The notes below the pieces were generated by a model. It was not told the origin of the DNA. It saw only the letters and a program-made list of their open reading frames with translations, and did not search any database. The position numbers were made by a program, and so were the translations under genes. DNA of 64,000 bases from Firmicutes bacterium HGW-Firmicutes-14 (GTDB lineage Bacteria; Bacillota; Thermincolia; Thermincolales; UBA2595), in NCBI GenBank assembly GCA_002840275.1, contig PHAB01000003.1, forward strand, positions 124,001 through 188,000, read 5' to 3'. Shown here in pieces: positions 35,618-44,040 of this stretch (the stretch's first letter is position 1; each line of letters opens with the position of its first letter).

Positions 35618-35681
35618 TATGCCCAGGGATATATCCTTGGGAAATGCGCCTGATCGCATAAGGTTGACGGGAGTGATTGTT

Positions 35682-35873
35682 GTGTCAGTTAAAAGAGCTG
35701 TGATAGATACGAAAAAATGTGATAAGTCTCCGGGGTGCCCAGCCAGGAGAATATGCCCTGCAGATGCCATCGAAAGGGAAGAATCCAATGAACCTTACTT
35801 TGTAAATGCATACTGCCAGGGATGTGGCAAGTGTATAAACTTTTGTCCCAGGAGGGCAATCAGCATGGTGTAA
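35682..35873 (+). CDS. Small 4Fe-4S ferredoxin-like protein (63 aa)
   Basis: A 63-aa ferredoxin-type protein. The C-terminal motif CQGCGKCINFCP is a normal [4Fe-4S] site. The N-terminal site is atypical, with Cys spaced C-x5-C-x5-CP in CDKSPGCPARRICP rather than CxxCxxCxxxCP. The GTG at 35682 is eight bases after GGGAG; the frame is open further upstream, but that part is the leader. It has its own sigma-A promoter with a CsoR-like operator, which suggests metal or thiol stress control. The partner is unknown. Confidence 0.8.
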   Translation: MSVKRAVIDTKKCDKSPGCPARRICPADAIEREESNEPYFVNAYCQGCGKCINFCPRRAISMV

Positions 35874-35882
35874 AATCTTGAA

Positions 35883-35911
35883 TTGACATCAGGCCGATAG
35901 TCTTATATAAT
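35883..35911 (+). promoter_or_regulatory. Consensus sigma-A promoter for the FmdB-like gene
   Basis: TTGACA and TATAAT with exactly 17 bases between. Confidence 0.9.
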
Positions 35912-35963
35912 TTCCACAATCGAATTAATCATAAAAACTATATGGCTACAGGGAGGTGGCAAT

Positions 35964-36164
35964 ATGCCTGCATATGATTTCAAGTGCAAAACGTGTGAAC
36001 ATAAATTTTCCGTTAGGATATCCATTAATGAAAGAGATCAGGTAAAATGTCCGGAATGCGGCAGCCCGAGTGTCCAACAGTTGTTCACACCATTTTCCGT
36101 TTCTGTTAAAGGTGAAAAGAACACATGTGATTTGGGCTGCGGGGCCAGTACAAGATTTGGCTGA
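35964..36164 (+). CDS. FmdB family zinc ribbon protein
   Basis: A 66-aa zinc ribbon of the FmdB/regulatory-protein family. The start MPAYDFKCKTCEHKFSV and the second knuckle VKCPECGSPSVQQLF are diagnostic; the Cys pairs bind one zinc. A late Cys pair (CDLGCG) is near the C-terminus. FmdB homologues were linked to formamidase regulation in methylotrophs, but most are uncharacterised. It has its own perfect promoter and GGGAGGTGG before the ATG, and its terminator contains element E2. Confidence 0.9.
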   Translation: MPAYDFKCKTCEHKFSVRISINERDQVKCPECGSPSVQQLFTPFSVSVKGEKNTCDLGCGASTRFG

Positions 36165-36200
36165 GGTTAATAACAGGGAACAGGATGTTCTTTGTAAAGA

Positions 36201-36462
36201 AACAGGGCTGTCCAAATAATGGGCTTGTTGACATAATAATCAGTCAAAAAAGGGGATGGGCATATTCCAACGGGCGGCAACGTCTCCGCCGGCAGCGTCT
36301 CCCGCTTCGCGGGTCTACCCCAAGGGTACCGCCAGCTCTTGGCGCTTTAGCGCCTAGAGCTGGCATGGTCGGCCGGACGGATGACAGACTCGCCCTTGTG
36401 GAACATGCCCATCCCCTTTAAGTCCTGCTAATTATGTCAACAAGCCCATAAGTGCTGTTTTG
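36201..36462 (+). terminator. Terminator split by element E2
   Basis: AACAGGGC at 36201-36208 and the right-hand GTGCTGTTTTGTTTTT from 36452 can form an 8-bp stem with one mismatch and a T-run. E2 lies in the loop, just as E1 lies in the loop of its terminator. Confidence 0.55.
36221..36447. mobile_element. Structured inverted-repeat element E2 (no ORF)
   Basis: A 227-bp element with 17-bp perfect terminal inverted repeats beginning GGGCTTGTTGACATAAT. A second inverted pair lies inside (GGGGATGGGCATATTCC against GGAACATGCCCATCCCC). The core holds a CCCGC/GCGGG hairpin, a GCCAGCTCT/AGAGCTGGC hairpin with inner GGCGCTTTAGCGCC, and shared motifs with E1 and E3. ATAAT precedes and ATAAG follows, an imperfect possible duplication. 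There is no transposase. Confidence 0.75.
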
Positions 36463-36548
36463 TTTTTAATCAGAAGGATTATAAGGGTTTAATTAAACTA
36501 TATTGAATAATAATAAAAACGAATAATTCTCAATAAAGGGGTACTGTT

Positions 36549-37247
36549 ATGAATCAGGCCGGAAACATTCTTGTGGTTGACGATGAACCTAAAATAAGAG
36601 ACCTGATAAAATTGTATCTTGAAAAAGAGGGGTTCAAAATTACTGAAGCTGGCGACGGGGAACAGGTGCTTGATTTTCTTGGAAAAAAGGATTTTGACCT
36701 GGTCATTTTGGATATCATGATGCCCAGGATTGACGGCCTTACCGTTTGTAAAGAGATCAGGAAAAATTACGATATCCCGGTAATAATGCTAACAGCCAGG
36801 GGTGAAGAAATAGACCGGGTACTTGGTTTTGAACTTGGAGCCGATGATTACGTAGTTAAGCCATTTAGTCCCCGGGAACTTACAGCCAGGGTAAAGGCGC
36901 TTTTGAGACGTGCCGGTCCCAAACAGTCCGGTTCACCCGAAAATGTCCTTCAATTCCCCGGATTGACAGTGAATAAGGACGCGAGGGAAATTGAGGTGGA
37001 GGGGAACAAGGTAAACCTTACCCCAAAAGAATTTGAACTCCTGTTGTTTCTTGCAAAAAATGCAGGCCGGGTCTTCACCAGGGATCAACTCCTGGAACAT
37101 GTATGGGGGTATGACTTTTTTGGTGACGCCCGGACAGTTGATACCCATATAAAAAAGCTGAGAGAAAAGATGTCCCGTTTCGGTGACGCTTCATCATATG
37201 TAGCAACCGTCTGGGGTGTCGGATATAAGTTTGAGGTGGGGAAATGA
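36549..37247 (+). CDS. OmpR/PhoP-type response regulator
   Basis: A 232-aa response regulator: receiver domain (1-120) with acidic pocket DDEPKIRDL, phosphoacceptor Asp in VILDIMMPRIDGL, and KPFSPRELTARVKALLR; the C-terminal winged helix is OmpR type (LTPKEFELLLFLAKN and RTVDTHIKKLREKM). It resembles PhoP/WalR. It overlaps the histidine kinase gene by four bases (ATGA). RBS AAGGGG precedes the ATG. The signal and target genes are not visible. Confidence 0.95.
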   Translation: MNQAGNILVVDDEPKIRDLIKLYLEKEGFKITEAGDGEQVLDFLGKKDFDLVILDIMMPRIDGLTVCKEIRKNYDIPVIMLTARGEEIDRVLGFELGADDYVVKPFSPRELTARVKALLRRAGPKQSGSPENVLQFPGLTVNKDAREIEVEGNKVNLTPKEFELLLFLAKNAGRVFTRDQLLEHVWGYDFFGDARTVDTHIKKLREKMSRFGDASSYVATVWGVGYKFEVGK

Positions 37248-39013
37248 TCAACAGGAGCCTGGTTGGCAGGTTGTGGTTTGCCATGGTGGTCCTGGTAATA
37301 CTGGTGATGTTCTTCCTGGGCATATTTCTGTCCAACTTTTTTGAGGACTTTTATTTCAGTCTCAAGACCAGGGAACTCATAGACTACAGCCAAAAGCTTG
37401 CAGTCATGATATCGTCTGCCCCGGACAGGGAGGGATGGGAATCTGAACTGTCCATAATCAGCAAGTATATTGATGCAAAAATTATAATAGTCGACAGGAG
37501 AGGTCTAATCCGTGAATGCACTATTCAGGGCAGGGGAATGCATCGGGGGCAGAAGATAGAATACCCGGAAATTGAAAGGATACTTCAGGGAGAAACTGTG
37601 GTTAACCGGGGAATTGTTCCCGGCCTTGATGTGACGGTCCTTACAATAGGGGTTCCGGTCGAAAACAACGGAGAGATAATAGGGGCTGTGTTTTTCCTCT
37701 CTCCTGTGGAACCGGTTACTCAAACAGTCCGAACTGTGCAGTCTTATATCCTGTATGGGGCAATGGGGACGATAATTCTGGCTACCGTTCTGGGGTTCAT
37801 CATGTCAAAAAAGATAACAAAACCTGTTTTGGATATGAACAGGGTAGCCAAGGAAATGGCTAAGGGAAATTTCAATGAAAGGATAACGACCGAGTCAGAG
37901 GATGAAATCGGACTTCTGGGGAATAGCCTTAATCACCTGTCATCAGAATTACAGAAAAGTATTGAAGCTCTTTCTACGGAAAAGGACCAGCTGAAAAATA
38001 TCCTGGCAAGTATGACAGATGCGGTTGTAACCTTTGATGTAAATGGCAATATCCTGCTTATGAACGACCCTGCCGTTGAACTTTTCAGCATTAAAGAACG
38101 GGATAAGGGAATTAATATAGAAAGTATTTCAGGTATGCCGGAACTTAATGAACAGTTTAATTTAGCGATGAAAGAAAAAAGCCATATAAAAAGCGAAATA
38201 CCATTTAACGGTAAGATTTTCAAAACAGGGGTTACCCCCCTGAGAAATGATAAAGGAGATATAAAAGGAATTGTCGCGGTCCTTCATGATATCACCAGGG
38301 AAAAACGTCTTGAATCACTGCGCAGGGAATTTGTGGCCAATGTATCCCATGAACTGAGGAGCCCCTTAAGCCTTCTTCAGGGTTATGTTGAAGCACTTGC
38401 TGACGGATTGGCCGGAGATGAGAAGGAACGTCAGAAATATCTGGATATCCTGTTGGAAGAAACCCACAGGCTGAGAAGGCTGGTTAATGACCTCCTGGAC
38501 CTTACCCAGATGCAAACCGGGAACATGAATATGAATTTTGACCGGGTTTCGATAAAAGAACTGGTAAACAGGGTGACTGACAAGTTTACCCCGCTTTTTA
38601 CCGAACAGAACAAGAAACTTGGTATATTCGTTGAAGAAGACCTGCCCCCGGCGTGGGGGGATGAGGATAAGCTGCAGCAGGTAATGATAAATCTCCTGGA
38701 CAATGCTGTCAAATATACCCCGGAAAATGGGACAGTTAAGGTAGATGCTTTCGCCAGGGAAGATACTATTTATGTCTCAGTTGAGGATTCAGGACCCGGA
38801 ATCGCAAAAGATGACCTTGAATTGATCTGGGAGAGGTTTTATAAAGTTGACAAGGCCCGTACAAGGGAAGAAAAGGGAGGCACAGGCCTGGGACTGGCAA
38901 TAGTAAAGAATATCATAGATGCCCATGGCGGCAATGTCTCAGCTGAGAGTGAACCTGGAAAAGGGACAAAAATTACGTTCAGCATAAACACTACAATTAA
39001 AAAACATCCCTAA
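37244..39013 (+). CDS. Sensor histidine kinase (HAMP-PAS-HisKA-HATPase)
   Basis: A 589-aa membrane sensor kinase. Helix 1 (10-30) and helix 2 (165-190) flank an extracytoplasmic domain of about 130 residues; then HAMP (190-240), PAS (255-350), the HisKA H-box VSHELRSPLSLLQGYVEAL (His near 370) and HATPase_c with N-box NLLDNAVKYTPENG, G1 DSGPGIAKDD and G2 GTGLGLAIVKNII. The layout is that of PhoR/WalK/ResE. It is co-translated with the response regulator upstream, and a terminator follows. Confidence 0.95.
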   Translation: MINRSLVGRLWFAMVVLVILVMFFLGIFLSNFFEDFYFSLKTRELIDYSQKLAVMISSAPDREGWESELSIISKYIDAKIIIVDRRGLIRECTIQGRGMHRGQKIEYPEIERILQGETVVNRGIVPGLDVTVLTIGVPVENNGEIIGAVFFLSPVEPVTQTVRTVQSYILYGAMGTIILATVLGFIMSKKITKPVLDMNRVAKEMAKGNFNERITTESEDEIGLLGNSLNHLSSELQKSIEALSTEKDQLKNILASMTDAVVTFDVNGNILLMNDPAVELFSIKERDKGINIESISGMPELNEQFNLAMKEKSHIKSEIPFNGKIFKTGVTPLRNDKGDIKGIVAVLHDITREKRLESLRREFVANVSHELRSPLSLLQGYVEALADGLAGDEKERQKYLDILLEETHRLRRLVNDLLDLTQMQTGNMNMNFDRVSIKELVNRVTDKFTPLFTEQNKKLGIFVEEDLPPAWGDEDKLQQVMINLLDNAVKYTPENGTVKVDAFAREDTIYVSVEDSGPGIAKDDLELIWERFYKVDKARTREEKGGTGLGLAIVKNIIDAHGGNVSAESEPGKGTKITFSINTTIKKHP

Positions 39014-39020
39014 AAAAGAG

Positions 39021-39053
39021 AAAGAGACCCTGTGTTCGGGTCTCTGCTTTCTT
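39021..39053 (+). terminator. Rho-independent terminator after the kinase
   Basis: AGAGACCC and GGGTCTCT pair over a 7-base loop with GCTTTCTT after. Confidence 0.85.
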
Positions 39054-39076
39054 ATTAAATTAGTTTTCAGCCGGAG

Positions 39077-39211
39077 TTATTCCCAGCGACCGATTCCCAC
39101 ATACTGGTCGCTGGAGGGACATGCTTCTGGGAAAAAGATGCCGGATTGGCCTCCACATATGGTACCCTTGTTGCTGCAACAGGCACACTGAGAACAAATT
39201 TCATGCGACAT
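39077..39211 (-). CDS. Cysteine-rich 44-aa protein
   Basis: A small minus-strand gene with a complete set of signals: TTGACA/TAAAAT promoter 16 bases apart (39277-39304), GGAGG before the ATG and a 44-residue product. Cys cluster at residues 6, 9, 11, 12, 19 and 31 (CSQCACC, then CGG). This suggests a metal-binding peptide, possibly Fe-S or zinc. No modification enzyme or exporter is nearby, so a modified peptide is not supported. I do not recognise the family. Confidence 0.7.
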   Translation of the reverse strand: MSHEICSQCACCSNKGTICGGQSGIFFPEACPSSDQYVGIGRWE

Positions 39212-39276
39212 TTTTGGTCCTCCCTCTGCAACTGGACATGTCTAAAGATTCTGAAAACTTTTACCTTTTAAGCTTT

Positions 39277-39304
39277 ATTTTATCAGGATGAGCGGTGTTG
39301 TCAA
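39277..39304 (-). promoter_or_regulatory. Sigma-A promoter for the Cys-rich small gene
   Basis: On the minus strand TTGACA (39299-39304) and TAAAAT (39277-39282) are 16 bases apart, about 65 bases before the start codon. Confidence 0.7.
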
Positions 39305-39342
39305 GGTAAAATATGACAAAAACATACTTTTTTATGTTTTGT

Positions 39343-39371
39343 TTGAAACTATCATCAGCTGTTTGTATAAT
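39343..39371 (+). promoter_or_regulatory. Sigma-A promoter for yjbQ
   Basis: TTGAAA and TATAAT with 17 bases between, about 40 bases before the start codon. Confidence 0.8.
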
Positions 39372-39410
39372 GACAGTAAGTGGGAACGAAAACTTTCCGG
39401 GGGTGTTTGA

Positions 39411-39809
39411 ATGTTAAAAGAATTACGGGTATCAACCCGCTCCCAATCGCAAATGCTGGATATTACCGGGCAGGTAAGTGAAGTTGTTGCCGAGTCAGGA
39501 ATAAAATCCGGGGTCTGTTACGTATTTGTCCCTCATACAACGGCAGGTGTGACAATCAACGAAAACGCAGACCCATGCGTAGTCTCCGATATCTTGACTG
39601 AAACCGATAAGATAGTGCCATGGAAGGATGGCTACAAACACATGGAAGGAAATTCTGCGGCACACATCAAGGCGAGTTTAATGGGATTCTGCCAGACGGT
39701 TCTGGTAGAATGCGGAAAACTAATTTTGGGAACATGGCAGGGAATATATTTCTGTGAATTTGACGGCCCCAGAAACCGAAAGGTCTTCATCAAGATTATG
39801 GAGGCTTAG
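39411..39809 (+). CDS. YjbQ family protein (UPF0047)
   Basis: A 132-aa YjbQ/UPF0047 protein, a trimeric beta-rich fold with a metal-binding His cluster; E. coli YjbQ has weak thiamine phosphate synthase activity. Signatures: CYVFVPHTTAGVTINENADP, GNSAAHIKASLMG and LGTWQGIYFCEFDGPR. The ATG follows GGGGGTG. It is a single-gene unit with its own promoter. Confidence 0.92.
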   Translation: MLKELRVSTRSQSQMLDITGQVSEVVAESGIKSGVCYVFVPHTTAGVTINENADPCVVSDILTETDKIVPWKDGYKHMEGNSAAHIKASLMGFCQTVLVECGKLILGTWQGIYFCEFDGPRNRKVFIKIMEA

Positions 39810-40334
39810 AACCGGGGGTGGAAAACGAAATAAAGAAAAAAAGTGACTGTACCGTCAGATACAGCCGCAGAGAATAGGGAGAGGAGTTTTAGCATGGATT
39901 ATTCCATGTGCTATGTTTAAATGATACTGGTTATTTATAATTTTTGCCATGGTTAGTCTTTTAAATGTAAAAACTGAGGGGTTAATGGTGTCATATCAGG
40001 AAATACGGTAGAAGGCCGCAGGTTAACACCTGCATATAATAAGAAAGCCGGTGAAAATGTGCCTGTTTCTGTATGAAATAATCCATTCAGTTTAAAATAT
40101 GACCTGTCATTGGTTTTATTGCCCGGTAACCAGTGTGATTAAAAGATGAATTTTTATTTTTTAACTTATAAAAAATGCTGTTCACCGTCTATTTTTGCAG
40201 GTTAGCGGTAAAATCCTTTGAAAAACTATATTTGTAGTATAAAATCTTATTAACAATATGGTGAAAAAACACTTACAAGAATATACTAAGCGAAATATGC
40301 AGTATTCAACATTGCTTTTAAGGAGGTCTTCAAA
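39810..40334. other. Long non-coding region
   Basis: About 525 bases with no convincing gene. It holds several small hairpins: CTGTA/TACAG (39849-39866), a TAGCATGGA arm with TCCATGTGCTA, and GCAGGT/ACCTGC around TAAC near 40018. GGAGAGGAG before an eight-codon ATG frame at 39895 could be a leader peptide. The last part holds a candidate promoter for the UspA gene. No recognised riboswitch. Confidence 0.4.
40218..40245 (+). promoter_or_regulatory. Candidate sigma-A promoter for the UspA gene
   Basis: TTGAAA and TAAAAT separated by 16 bases, about 90 bases before the start. Confidence 0.45.
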
Positions 40335-40835
40335 TTGGGAGCAGGGGAGAAAAACGCAGAATGGATGACATTAGATGATATAACTCCTGTTTCTCAACCC
40401 ATAAAGAAAATTCTTCTGGCCACTGACGGTTCTGTATCCTCGGTAAGGGCGACAAAATTCTGTGTCGGATTGGCAAAAAAGATAAATGCCCAGGTGCTGG
40501 CAGCTTATGTAACAGGCCAGGAAGACAATATGGAATTACCGGGAGAACTCAAGGGAAGAAAGTTCTTCGGAGGGGTTCACCCCAGTGAAGCAGGTCTTGC
40601 CGTTGCAAAAGCCTTTGGTCAGAAAAACGGAGTGGAAATCAATACTACAATTCTGAGAGGAAGTGTTCCCAGGAACTTAATTAAGGCGGCTGAGGCAGAC
40701 AATGTTGACCTGATCATCCTTGGAGATTCAGGCAGGTCCGGTTTTTCAAAGATATCTCTGGGAACAGTTGCCGAAACGGTAATGCGGTTATCCTCCTGCC
40801 CGGTTTTAATTGTTCGCGCAGAAAACGAAAAGTAA
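40335..40835 (+). CDS. Universal stress protein (UspA, ATP-binding type)
   Basis: A 166-aa UspA-fold protein. The N-terminus KILLATDGSVSSVRATKF and the nucleotide motif G-x2-G-x9-G-T in LGDSGRSGFSKISLGTVAE are present, so it should bind ATP. The TTG start follows AAGGAGG. Its role is usually survival during starvation or oxidative stress. It is a single-gene unit closed by a long terminator. Confidence 0.93.
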   Translation: MGAGEKNAEWMTLDDITPVSQPIKKILLATDGSVSSVRATKFCVGLAKKINAQVLAAYVTGQEDNMELPGELKGRKFFGGVHPSEAGLAVAKAFGQKNGVEINTTILRGSVPRNLIKAAEADNVDLIILGDSGRSGFSKISLGTVAETVMRLSSCPVLIVRAENEK

Positions 40836-40850
40836 TATAAATTTTTCATA

Positions 40851-40920
40851 AACAGGTACGGGCTGACCGGCCCCCGGAACAACTGTTACGGGCAACGGTA
40901 TCAGCCCGTACCTGTTTTTA
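40851..40920 (+). terminator. Long hairpin terminator after the UspA gene
   Basis: AACAGGTACGGGCTGA pairs with TCAGCCCGTACCTGTT (16 bp) around a roughly 30-base structured loop, with TTTTTA following. Confidence 0.9.
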
Positions 40921-40984
40921 GTTGCTACTGACTCCTTGTTGGTTTAAAATGAGATAGAGAATTATAGAAGGAGTTTGTCACCCT

Positions 40985-43945
40985 ATGGGAAAAACCGAAT
41001 TATTTCCGGATGACCGGTCATATGCCTTTCTCGACCTGGAAACAACAGGCCTTAACCCGGATACAGATGAAATTATAGAAATTGGAGTTATCATAGCCAA
41101 AAAGGGAAAGATAAAAAAAAGGTATAATACCTTTATCAAACCGGCGGGGAAACTGCCTTTTAAAATTATTAAACTTACCGGAATAACAGATCAAATGCTG
41201 GAAGATGCACCCCGTATCTCCGATATCAGGCACGACCTGTTAGGAATCATTGGCAAGTTACCTGTTGCAGGGCACAATGTTGCCTTTGATATTTCATTCT
41301 TGGAGAAAAAACTGGGCCATCAATTTACAAACCCACTGCTCGATACAATGGATTTAGTCCAGTTTCTTATTCCGGGAGCAGAGAGTTACCGCTTGCAGAC
41401 AGTCAGAAATATTCTTGGGATCGACAGCGCCACATCCCACAGGGCCCTCGAAGACGCGGAAGCTGCCTGCAGGGTGTTTTTCGGGTGTATTGATATATTG
41501 GGTGGACTCAACAGAGAAATTCTTTTTCAGATTAACACTTTATTAAAAAACAGGGATTGGAGTTTTGCCCAGGTTGTAACAGGAAGTATTTTAAAAATAC
41601 TCTCCGGCTTTCCGGCGGGTAAATCAGAACCCCTGTTTGCATTTATGAGCACAGAAAGGCCTGAAGAGGTATCCCTGTTCTCCGGAGAAGAAATAACGCC
41701 CGAAGAAAATAATGTATATACCATTTCAGACCTGGCAGTCCTGCTTGGGCAAGATGGGATTTTTGCCCAAAAAAACCCGCACTACAGGTTTAGGCAGGGA
41801 CAGGTGGATATGCTGAAGACCGTTACAGATGGTTTTAAGAATTCAAAGCATATGATTATAGAAGCCGGGACAGGAACGGGAAAAACCCTGGCCTACCTTC
41901 TGCCGTCGGTTGTCTGGGCCGTTTCTGAATGTGAAAAGGTAGTGGTTGCCACCCATACAATCAATCTCCAGGAACAGTTGTGGAACAGGGACCTCCCTGA
42001 TATCAGGAAAATTACGGGGATTGATTTCAAGGCTTGCCTGGTAAAAGGGAGGAGCAATTACCTCTGCCTCAGGCGATGGGAGGAACGAATAAATGAAACC
42101 GGCCTGATGGAAAAAGATGAAATTATTTTATTATTAAAAATCCTTGTCTGGCTGACAAAGACTCTCACTGGTGACAAGTCTGAAATCAATATCATGCCGG
42201 CCCAGAAAAGGTTTTGGAACGAATTGGTTTCTGAGCAGGATACCTGTCTTGGACCCCTGTGCAGGAGGTTTAATAACGGGTGTTTTGTCTCACAGGCGAG
42301 AAGGCGGGCTGAGGCGGCAGATCTACTTATAGTTAATCATTCCCTTCTGATGGCTGACATTAAAACGGAAAACCGGCTTCTCCCACAATATGAATACCTT
42401 ATTATTGATGAGGCCCATCACCTGGAGGACACTGCCACCGAACAAATGGGTGACACTATTGATTTTAACAGCCTTAAATCTGTACTCCGGTCATTAAACA
42501 GAGGATTTGCCAGGGGAGGCAGACCGGGCCTGTTAAGCCTTGTAAAACAGGTCTTCAGAAATCTAAGGGAAAAGACCGGGCAATCTACAGACGAAGTTTC
42601 TAATACAATTGAAGAAGCTGCTGATAAAGTTTCAGGTGTTATTGAAGGCCTTGAAGAAATAGAGGAATTTCTTGTTGAGTGGGCAACAGACAAATCCGAG
42701 GAAGTTGATGAGAGTCACTGCCTGACGGTCAGAATCAGGGAAGCCTTCAGAAGTGACCGGGCGTGGGAGGTTTTAGACACCCTTAAGGCAAACTTCGTGC
42801 TCCGGTCGGAGGTATTGATAAAGTCTCTTAAAAAACTAAATAACCTGATAGAGTCAACAGACAGGGAGGACCAGAAGGCCTTTGGTTTTCTGGCCAAAGA
42901 TATTGGAATTCATCTCAAATTTCTGTCTCATACAAATGAACTTTTCAGATCTTTTTATGAGGGTGCAGAAAACACGGTCCACTGGATAGAAATATATACA
43001 AGCCCGAAACCCTCCCTGAATATCAGGAGCGCTCCGGTTTCTGTCAGCAGGCTCCTGACTGACCTGCTATTTGAACGAAAAAGAAGTGTTCTTCTTACTT
43101 CAGCTACGATGTCCGTGGGTAATGATTTCGAGCATTTTACCGAACGGGTTGGGCTGTCGGGATTTCAGGAGGAGCGGGTTATCAAGGGATCGATTCCCTC
43201 ACCCTTTTTATATGAAAGGCAATCCCTGCTGTGTGTGATAAGAGATTTGCCTGACCCGGGTGAGGCTGAAGAGTGTCATTATACTGAGGAAATAGCGCCG
43301 GTAATCACTGATGTGGTAAAAATATTTGACGGCAGGGTTTTAGTCCTTTTCAATTCCCATAGAATGCTCAGAGATATATATGAAAGGATACGCCCTGTGT
43401 TGGAATCATCAGGCATAACACTCCTCGGGCACAAGATTGACGGTGGAAGGTCAAGACTCGCGGAAGAGTTCCGCTTGAACAACAAGGCTGTTTTACTTGG
43501 TGCGCGGAGTTTCTGGGAAGGGGTTGACCTGCCAGGCGATATGCTTAAATGTGTTATTATTGTCCGGCTTCCTTTTGTCCCGCCCAATACTCCGGTGATG
43601 GAGGCCAGGATAGAGGAAATCTCCGGGGCGAAAAGAGATGCCTTTTACAGTTATTCCCTTCCGGAAGCGGTTATAAAATTCAAACAGGGTTTCGGAAGGC
43701 TTATCAGGACAGAAGAGGATGAAGGCATTGTGTTAGTACTGGACCGCAGAATTGTTGACAGGAAATACGGGCGAAAATTTTTGCATTCCCTGCCAGTTAA
43801 AACCCATTTTAAAGGAGACTCATCCACCGTGCTGCAGAAGATGTCCGACTGGATAAACGGAGAACGGCAGGAAGGAATGTATCTAAACATTTTGGGAAAC
43901 AGCAAAGATATCGAAAAGTACCTGAAAAACAGGCCGGGAAAATGA
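40985..43945 (+). CDS. dinG: DinG-type exonuclease-helicase fusion
   Basis: A 986-aa Gram-positive type DinG. The N-terminal DEDDh exonuclease (1-175) has FLDLETTGL, GHNVAFDISFL and HRALEDAEAA. The XPD-like superfamily 2 helicase follows, with Walker A IEAGTGTGKTLAYLLP near residue 295, an Fe-S-type Cys set (CLVKGRSNYLC, then CLGPLC and C near residues 345-440) and Walker B LIIDEAHHLED. The last motif is QGFGRLIRTEEDEG. It should unwind or degrade DNA or RNA-DNA hybrids. AAGGAG precedes the ATG. Confidence 0.93.
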   Translation: MGKTELFPDDRSYAFLDLETTGLNPDTDEIIEIGVIIAKKGKIKKRYNTFIKPAGKLPFKIIKLTGITDQMLEDAPRISDIRHDLLGIIGKLPVAGHNVAFDISFLEKKLGHQFTNPLLDTMDLVQFLIPGAESYRLQTVRNILGIDSATSHRALEDAEAACRVFFGCIDILGGLNREILFQINTLLKNRDWSFAQVVTGSILKILSGFPAGKSEPLFAFMSTERPEEVSLFSGEEITPEENNVYTISDLAVLLGQDGIFAQKNPHYRFRQGQVDMLKTVTDGFKNSKHMIIEAGTGTGKTLAYLLPSVVWAVSECEKVVVATHTINLQEQLWNRDLPDIRKITGIDFKACLVKGRSNYLCLRRWEERINETGLMEKDEIILLLKILVWLTKTLTGDKSEINIMPAQKRFWNELVSEQDTCLGPLCRRFNNGCFVSQARRRAEAADLLIVNHSLLMADIKTENRLLPQYEYLIIDEAHHLEDTATEQMGDTIDFNSLKSVLRSLNRGFARGGRPGLLSLVKQVFRNLREKTGQSTDEVSNTIEEAADKVSGVIEGLEEIEEFLVEWATDKSEEVDESHCLTVRIREAFRSDRAWEVLDTLKANFVLRSEVLIKSLKKLNNLIESTDREDQKAFGFLAKDIGIHLKFLSHTNELFRSFYEGAENTVHWIEIYTSPKPSLNIRSAPVSVSRLLTDLLFERKRSVLLTSATMSVGNDFEHFTERVGLSGFQEERVIKGSIPSPFLYERQSLLCVIRDLPDPGEAEECHYTEEIAPVITDVVKIFDGRVLVLFNSHRMLRDIYERIRPVLESSGITLLGHKIDGGRSRLAEEFRLNNKAVLLGARSFWEGVDLPGDMLKCVIIVRLPFVPPNTPVMEARIEEISGAKRDAFYSYSLPEAVIKFKQGFGRLIRTEEDEGIVLVLDRRIVDRKYGRKFLHSLPVKTHFKGDSSTVLQKMSDWINGERQEGMYLNILGNSKDIEKYLKNRPGK

Positions 43946-44040
43946 ACGTGCTGACCCGCATTCCACATTGCTCTTTTATTATTCAGAAAAAAGTGGTAAA
44001 ATGAAATGAGTCATTTGGTTCAGGAGGGTTTAAGGTATAT

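Noticed and set aside
39895-39921. Eight-codon frame MDYSMCYV after GGAGAGGAG
   Set aside because: Too short to support as a gene; noted as a possible leader peptide only.
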